A DNA stretch of 20,243 nt from Pseudomonadota bacterium (GTDB lineage: Bacteria > Pseudomonadota > Gammaproteobacteria > Burkholderiales > Burkholderiaceae), in NCBI GenBank assembly GCA_021783435.1, contig JAJXUC010000063.1, positions 1-20,243 on the forward strand, given 5' to 3'. The position numbers and the translations under genes were made by a program. The notes beneath the pieces were generated by a model that was not told the origin of the DNA, made no database searches, and saw nothing but the letters and a program-made list of their open reading frames with translations. Every line of letters starts with the position of its first letter. Positions within the stretch are counted from its first letter, which is position 1. Below, piece after piece: positions 15,547 through 20,243 of this stretch.

Positions 15547-17151
15547 TCAATGGGCGCCGGCCGCCTCGGCGCTGGCAGCGCCGCCCTTGGCCGGCTTGAT
15601 CATCCAGACCAGGACGATCATGGCGAGGAAAAGCCAGGCGCTCAGGCGAAACATGTCGTCGACGGCGATGGTGTAGGCCTGCTGGTCGATGAGTCGATTG
15701 ACCACGCCCAGCGCCTGCGCGTGGCTGAAGCCGTGGGCCTGCAGGCCCTGGATCACGGGACTGGCCACCGGACTGCCGGCGTAGATGTGGCTGACAAGCT
15801 GCTCGTGGTGCAGGTCGGCGCGGTCGGTCCACCAGGTGGTGTAGATCGAGGTGCCGAACGAGCCCGCGGTGATGCGGGCAAAGTTCGACAGACCGGAAGC
15901 CGCGGCGATGCGATGCCCCGGCAGCCCCCCGAGGATGATGCCCAGCAGCGGAATGAAGAAGGTGGCCGTGGCGATGCCCTGGATCACCGTCGGAATGCTG
16001 TACTCCCAGTAGCTGTCGCCGGTGGTGAAGTTCGAGCGCATGTAGAACACCAGGGCGAAGACGACGAAGGAGAAGGTGGTGACCCAGCGCGAATCCATCA
16101 CGGGCAGATAGCGGCCGATGACGGGCGAGAGGATGAGGGCGAAGAGGCCGACCCACGCCAGCACCTCGCCGGCCTGGGTGGCGGTGTAGCCGATGAACTC
16201 CTGCAGCCACAGCGGCAGCAGCACCAGGCTGCCGAAGAACATGCCGTAGGCCAGCGCCAGCATGATGGTGCCGAGGGTGAAGCTCGGAATCTTGAACAAG
16301 GTGAGGTCGACCACCGGATGCTCGTCGTAGATTTCCCAAATGAGGAACAGCGTGAAGCCGACCACGGCCGCCACCGCCAGGGCGATGATGACGGGTGAGG
16401 AAAACCAGTCGAGCTCCTGCCCCTTGTCGAGCATGATCTGCAGCGAGCCGACCCAGATCACCAGCAGCCCGAGCCCGGTCCAGTCGATCGGCAGCTTGCG
16501 GATCGGTGTCTCGCGGCGGGTGTAGATGCTGGCGGTCACGGCGGCAGCGATGAGGCCGACAGGGACGTTGATGTAGAAAATCCACGGCCAGGAAATGTTG
16601 TCGGTGATCCAGCCACCGAGCAGCGGGCCGAGGATGGGGGCGATGAGCGTGGTCATCGACCACATCGCCAGCGCCATGCCGGCGCGCTTTTGCGGGTAGC
16701 TGGAGAGCAGCAGGGTTTGCGACAACGGGATCATCGGCCCGGCGCTGGCGCCTTGCAGCACGCGGAACAGGATGAGAATTTCAATGCTGTGAGCCTGCCC
16801 GCACAGAAATGAGAACAGGGTGAACAGCAGGATGCTGGCGAGGAACACCTTCACGGCGCCGAAGCGCTGGGTGACGAAGCCGGTGAGCGGCACGGCGATG
16901 GCATTGGCCACGCCGAATGAAGTGATGACCCAGGTGCCCTGCGACGAGCTCACGCCCAGGTCACCGGCAATCGCCGGGATGGAGACGTTGGCGATGGAGG
17001 TGTCGAGCACATTCATGAAGGTCGCCAGCGACAGCGCGATGGTGCCGAGCACCAGCATGCTGCCCTTGAGCGGCACCATATGCGAAGGGGTGGCCGGCAC
17101 GCTGGGGGTGGCCCCGGCTGCAGCCTCTTGGATGTCGAGTGAACTGGCCAT
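15547..17151 (-). CDS. emrB: DHA2-family MFS multidrug transporter (EmrB/QacA type)
   Basis: The 534-aa, 14-transmembrane proton antiporter exports hydrophobic drugs through its adaptor and channel partners. After about 28 hydrophilic residues, TM1 holds the DHA2 motif FMNVLDTSIANVSIPAIAGD (D50). Motif A appears as GFVTQRFGAVKVF (about 91-103), and motif C as GPLLGGWITDNISWPWIFY (about 175-193), followed by INVPVG, typical of EmrB. TM segments continue to about residue 520. AAGGA lies 8 bases before ATG 17151. It is 33 bp after the EmrA-like gene. The gene name reflects family and context; the substrate range is unknown. Confidence 0.93.
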   Translation of the reverse strand: MASSLDIQEAAAGATPSVPATPSHMVPLKGSMLVLGTIALSLATFMNVLDTSIANVSIPAIAGDLGVSSSQGTWVITSFGVANAIAVPLTGFVTQRFGAVKVFLASILLFTLFSFLCGQAHSIEILILFRVLQGASAGPMIPLSQTLLLSSYPQKRAGMALAMWSMTTLIAPILGPLLGGWITDNISWPWIFYINVPVGLIAAAVTASIYTRRETPIRKLPIDWTGLGLLVIWVGSLQIMLDKGQELDWFSSPVIIALAVAAVVGFTLFLIWEIYDEHPVVDLTLFKIPSFTLGTIMLALAYGMFFGSLVLLPLWLQEFIGYTATQAGEVLAWVGLFALILSPVIGRYLPVMDSRWVTTFSFVVFALVFYMRSNFTTGDSYWEYSIPTVIQGIATATFFIPLLGIILGGLPGHRIAAASGLSNFARITAGSFGTSIYTTWWTDRADLHHEQLVSHIYAGSPVASPVIQGLQAHGFSHAQALGVVNRLIDQQAYTIAVDDMFRLSAWLFLAMIVLVWMIKPAKGGAASAEAAGAH

Positions 17152-17184
17152 GTGCGTGGTCCTTGGTGGCGCGCCGGCGCCGCC

Positions 17185-18438
17185 TCAGCGCTTGCCGCCG
17201 GCGTTGGCCGCGACGATGGAGTTCACCAAGGCATCGGCCTTTTTCCAGTCGGCGGCATAGACATCCGTGCTGGCGGCCGGGCCGGTCGGCGGCATGTCGG
17301 TCACCAGCGGGCCTTTGTGGCCGCTGATGGTGATGGTCACTTCCGTCGACATCCCCACGCGCAGCGGATGGCTGGCGAGCTGCTTGGGGTCGAGAGCGAT
17401 GCGCACGGGCAGGCGCTGCACCACCTTGATCCAGTTGCCCGTGGCGTTCTGCGCCGGGAGCAGCGAAAACGCCGCGCCCGTGCCTGCCGACAGGCCCACC
17501 ACGCGCCCGGTGTAGGTGAAGCTGCTGCCATAGGTGTCGGCCACCACTTTGGCCGGCTGGCCGATGCGCACGTCGCGCAACTGGGTTTCCTTCAGGTTGG
17601 CGTTGATCCACACATCGTTCAGCGGCACCACCCACATCAACGGCATGCCCGGAGCGACGCGCTGGCCGAGTTGCACCGTGCGCTGCGCCACCACGCCACT
17701 GACCGGGGCGGGGATCATCGTGCGCTCATACGCCAGATAGGCCTCGCGCACCTTGGCGGCGGCAAGCCGGACCGAAGGGTTGTCGGCAATCACCGTGCCG
17801 GCCGTGAGGGCCTCGCCGCCGGCGAGCTGCTCCTGCGCGGCCCGGACCCCGGCCTGCGCCGTGGTCAGCGCGGCTTTTGCCGCTTGCACCGCGATCTGCG
17901 CCTGGCGCAATTCCTCCGCACCCACCGCGCCGGTGCCGGCGAGTTCCTGGCGGCGTCGTTGCGCGTCCTCTGCCTTGGCCAGGTTGGCTTGCGCGGTGGC
18001 GACATCGGTCTGCCGCACCGCCACTTGCGCCGCCAGCGTGCCATTGTTGGCAAAGCTCACGCGCACCTGGCGCACTGCCTGCGCCAGCATGGCCTCGGCC
18101 TGCTGCAGGGCGACATGGGTGTCGGCACCATCCAGTTGCACCAGCGGCTGTCCGACCTTCACCAATTGCGTGTCGTCCCCGTCGATCGCCACCACCGTGC
18201 CGCCCACCTGCGGCGTGACTTGCACCAGGTTGCCTTGCACATAGGCGTCGTCGGTGTAGGCGTAGCGCAGCGATTGCCAGTAGTTGTAGCCGCTGTACAG
18301 GGCGCCGGCGATGATGAAAAAGACGATGGCTGCGATCATCAGTCTGCGGCGCCTGGCCGCTTTGCCGTTGCCGTTACTGTTGCCTTGACTGGCTGCGGGG
18401 GAACCGTTCGGGTTGTTGGATGGTGGGTTGGCGCTCAT
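17185..18438 (-). CDS. emrA: EmrA-type periplasmic adaptor (HlyD family)
   Basis: The 417-aa adaptor joins the EmrB-like transporter to the outer-membrane channel. A polar Asn/Gly/Ser-rich N-terminus (residues 1-26) precedes an RRRR anchor and one TM helix (about 33-50). Then comes YAYTDDAYVQGNLVQVTPQV (59-78), the signature of EmrA adaptors, a split lipoyl domain, a long coiled-coil hairpin rich in Ala/Gln (about 110-250), MIPAPVSGVVAQRTVQLGQRV (second lipoyl half), and a beta-barrel with AGTGAAFSLLPAQNATGNWIK, also typical of EmrA. GGAG sits 6 bases before ATG 18438, which rejects an in-frame extension into the upstream gene. It lies 55 bp after the channel gene and 33 bp before the transporter gene. 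Confidence 0.94.
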   Translation of the reverse strand: MSANPPSNNPNGSPAASQGNSNGNGKAARRRRLMIAAIVFFIIAGALYSGYNYWQSLRYAYTDDAYVQGNLVQVTPQVGGTVVAIDGDDTQLVKVGQPLVQLDGADTHVALQQAEAMLAQAVRQVRVSFANNGTLAAQVAVRQTDVATAQANLAKAEDAQRRRQELAGTGAVGAEELRQAQIAVQAAKAALTTAQAGVRAAQEQLAGGEALTAGTVIADNPSVRLAAAKVREAYLAYERTMIPAPVSGVVAQRTVQLGQRVAPGMPLMWVVPLNDVWINANLKETQLRDVRIGQPAKVVADTYGSSFTYTGRVVGLSAGTGAAFSLLPAQNATGNWIKVVQRLPVRIALDPKQLASHPLRVGMSTEVTITISGHKGPLVTDMPPTGPAASTDVYAADWKKADALVNSIVAANAGGKR

Positions 18439-18493
18439 GCAAAGCTCCGTGATGGTGTTTGTTGTGTGGGTGACGACATTCGATCGCCGCGGC

Positions 18494-20062
18494 TCAGGGC
18501 CGGGCTGCGGCGCCCGGGGTTGCCGGCTCCGCTGGGGTGGTTGGCGTTTGCAGACTTGCTGCCGTCGGGGCCGCATCGGCCGGCGCTCCCGGCAGCGCCG
18601 GCAACTCGCTGGTCGCATAGCCGCCACCCAGGGCGCGGATCAGGGCCAGGTCATCCACCAGCGCCTGCGCCTTGAGATTGGTGCCGATCTGCTGCAGTTG
18701 CAGCACCGCGTTTTCCGTGGTCAACACGCTGAGATAGTTGTTCAGGCCAGCCTTGTAGCGCTGTTGCGCCAGCCGCTGGGCGTCCTGCGCGAGTTCAAGC
18801 GCATCGTGCTGCTGAGCGATTTGCTGCTGCAAGGAGCGCCGATCGCTCACCGCGTCGGCCACTTCGCGCACGGCGTTCACCACCGTGGCGTTGTATTGGG
18901 CGATGGCCGCATCGGCCGCCGCAGCTTGCCCGCGCAGATTGGCGCGCAGCTTGCCGCCTTCAAAAATGGGCAGGGTCAGCGCCGGCCCCACGCCGTAGGC
19001 ACGGCTGCCGGCCGCCAGGAATTGACTGAAGCCCAGCGCGGTGAAGCCGGCGAAAGCGGTCAGGCTGATGTTGGGATAGAAGGCCGCACGCGCCGCCTTC
19101 ACACCGGCCAGCGCCGCCTGCGCCTGCCAGCGCGCGGCCACCACATCGGCGCGGCGGCCGATGAGCTCGGCCGGCAGGCTTTGTGGCAGCGCCGGCAGGG
19201 GCAGCGTCTGCAAGTCGGGCTCGAGCTTGGCCGTGGCCTGCGGCCCTTGCCCGAGCAGGGCTGCCAGCGCGTGGCGCGCCTGGGCCTGGGCCTGCGCGTT
19301 CTGTTCGAGCTGCAGCTTGATCTGCGGAATCTCGGCCTGGGCCTGGCGCTGCTGCAGCGTGGTTTCCAGACCGGCGCGCACGCGGTCTCCCACCAGCCGC
19401 TCGATATGCCGGCGCTGGGCCAGGGTGCGCTGCAAAACCGCGTGCTGTGCGTCCAGACGTGCGAGACCGACATAACCGCCGGCCACGTTCGCCGCCAGCA
19501 CGACACGTGCCGCCTGGGCCTCGGCCTGGGCCGCGCGGGCTTGGCCGATGGCGGCCTGGAGCTGATCCTTGTGGCGGCCGAAAAAGTCGAAGGTATAGCT
19601 GCCTTGCAACAGCGCCTGGTTTTCGGTGTAGACGCCACCGCCCAACGGCGGGGGATAGATGTCGTTGGCGCTGAAGCGCTGGCGGGTGGAGTTCACCGCG
19701 GCATTCAGGCTCGGCTCCAGGGCACTTTGCGCCACACCCACTGCCGCCTGCGCCTGGCGCATGCGCGCCTGCGCCTGCTGCAGGCTGGGATTGTCGGCCA
19801 GGGCCTGTGCGATCAGCCGGTTCAGTTCGGGATCGTTGAACTGCGTCCACCAGTCTTCTTGCGGAAACTCCGCCGGGTTGACGGCGCGGGTGCTCAGCCC
19901 CAGCTGCGACGGCTGCACCGCTTGAACCCCAGGCTGCATGGGGCCGGTGGACGCGCAACCGGCCAACAACAAGGCCGCCAGCAGCGGCGCCAGGCGCAGC
20001 AGGCCGCCACGGGGGCTGTGGCCCTGGATCGCGCGGGTTCGAAAGTTGGATGGAAGCGGCAT
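18494..20062 (-). CDS. Outer-membrane efflux lipoprotein, NodT family (EmrAB partner)
   Basis: The 522-aa TolC-like channel lipoprotein is the first gene of the second efflux operon. Lipobox LLLAGC (C36) follows a charged N-terminus of about 23 residues. Family features include DWWTQFNDPELNRLIAQAL near residues 69-87, SYTFDFFGRHKDQL in the first repeat, the IGRRADVVAARWQAQAALA block of the second repeat with FYPNISLTAFAGF, and a final VDDLALIRALGGGY. A Pro/Ala-rich tail of about 35 residues (GAPADAAPTAASL onward) is longer than usual and probably disordered. No clear ribosome site precedes ATG 20062. It is distinct in sequence from the first channel (4701-6194), so this is a second system, not a recent duplicate. 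Confidence 0.94.
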   Translation of the reverse strand: MPLPSNFRTRAIQGHSPRGGLLRLAPLLAALLLAGCASTGPMQPGVQAVQPSQLGLSTRAVNPAEFPQEDWWTQFNDPELNRLIAQALADNPSLQQAQARMRQAQAAVGVAQSALEPSLNAAVNSTRQRFSANDIYPPPLGGGVYTENQALLQGSYTFDFFGRHKDQLQAAIGQARAAQAEAQAARVVLAANVAGGYVGLARLDAQHAVLQRTLAQRRHIERLVGDRVRAGLETTLQQRQAQAEIPQIKLQLEQNAQAQAQARHALAALLGQGPQATAKLEPDLQTLPLPALPQSLPAELIGRRADVVAARWQAQAALAGVKAARAAFYPNISLTAFAGFTALGFSQFLAAGSRAYGVGPALTLPIFEGGKLRANLRGQAAAADAAIAQYNATVVNAVREVADAVSDRRSLQQQIAQQHDALELAQDAQRLAQQRYKAGLNNYLSVLTTENAVLQLQQIGTNLKAQALVDDLALIRALGGGYATSELPALPGAPADAAPTAASLQTPTTPAEPATPGAAARP

Positions 20063-20179
20063 GATGGAGAGCGGGTGTGGGGTCGTGCGGGATAAACGAT
20101 GAACCGGTGTGATTGTGGCGATCCGCCTGGCGATATGGCGTGCACTGCCCAGTGCATTCGGGGGCGGTAACGCAGGCCT
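20063..20179. promoter_or_regulatory. Upstream region of the EmrAB-type operon with palindrome
   Basis: This 117-bp gap holds TGCACTG-CC-CAGTGCA (20141-20156), a perfect 7+7 inverted repeat with a 2-bp centre, the size of a MarR- or TetR-type operator. Between it and the start codon, GGCGAT is repeated at 20117-20122 and 20129-20134 (12-bp period). No confident -35/-10 pair is visible on the minus strand. The operator idea rests on symmetry and position only. Confidence 0.45.
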
Positions 20180-20243
20180 TCAGCCCTCATCCAGGGTGAT
20201 CTTTGGCCCGGGACCGGCATTGCTGGCCGCGGCGAGGGCATCG
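20180..20243 (-). CDS. C-terminal end of an unidentified gene (partial)
   Basis: Reading leftward from the window edge, 20 codons (DALAAASNAGPGPKITLDEG) run to TGA at 20182-20180. Too little is present to recognise a family. The position just upstream of an EmrAB-type operon and on the same strand is where a MarR-family repressor such as EmrR often sits, but this is a guess from context. The tail could also be a chance open frame. Confidence 0.4.
   Translation of the reverse strand, partial: DALAAASNAGPGPKITLDEG

Noticed and set aside
17152..20095. Plus-strand frames opposite the EmrA-like adaptor and second channel
   Set aside because: Mirror frames of genes with clear lipobox, coiled-coil and EmrA motifs.
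1..20243. CRISPR array, tRNA, rRNA, insertion sequence or phage genes
   Set aside because: I looked for regular spaced repeats, tRNA-like cloverleaf ends, transposase or integrase motifs and found none; gene content is chromosomal core plus efflux operons.

Overview
This window looks like chromosomal DNA of a high-GC betaproteobacterium, most likely order Burkholderiales. That rests on the long-type 2-isopropylmalate synthase, the adjacent DUF2844/DUF3443 pair, NodT-type outer-membrane lipoproteins, a lipoprotein with a Cys-polyGly tether, and strong GC3 bias that opens long mirror frames opposite nearly every gene. I cannot name the genus. I see no insertion sequence, integrase, tRNA, rRNA or CRISPR array.

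Layout, left to right. The 3' end of metH (1-152, +) stops at a clean intrinsic terminator. Facing it is a three-gene tripartite RND efflux operon read leftward, in the order outer-membrane channel (4701-6194), periplasmic adaptor (3509-4651), inner-membrane RND pump (304-3432). A divergent AraC-family regulator (6431-7291, +) probably controls it through the shared intergenic region. Next is a housekeeping block: leuA (7842-9554, +) behind a roughly 420-nt leader with a good promoter, a 45-codon leader ORF and interleaved stems that suggest attenuation; convergent fabA (9595-10110, -); and ruvA-ruvB (10208-11857, +).

Right of ruvB all genes read leftward. A secreted DUF2844 protein (13373-13873) and a DUF3443 lipoprotein with two aspartic-protease-like D(T/S)GS motifs (12027-13376) overlap by ATGA. 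A histidine phosphatase (14177-14821) follows. The right end is a second tripartite efflux operon of the EmrAB type: NodT channel (18494-20062), EmrA-like adaptor (17185-18438), EmrB/DHA2 transporter (15547-17151), and then a PagL-like lipid A 3-O-deacylase (14949-15494) 52 bp downstream. A perfect 7+7 palindrome lies upstream of this operon, beside the 3' end of an unidentified gene cut by the window edge (20180-20243, -).

Functionally, two envelope-spanning drug-export machines plus an outer-membrane lipid A modifier flank a conserved core of leucine, unsaturated fatty acid and Holliday-junction genes. The least explained items are the leuA leader, the DUF2844/DUF3443 pair, and a 95-bp nested inverted repeat (14854-14948) between the pagL-like gene and the phosphatase gene.
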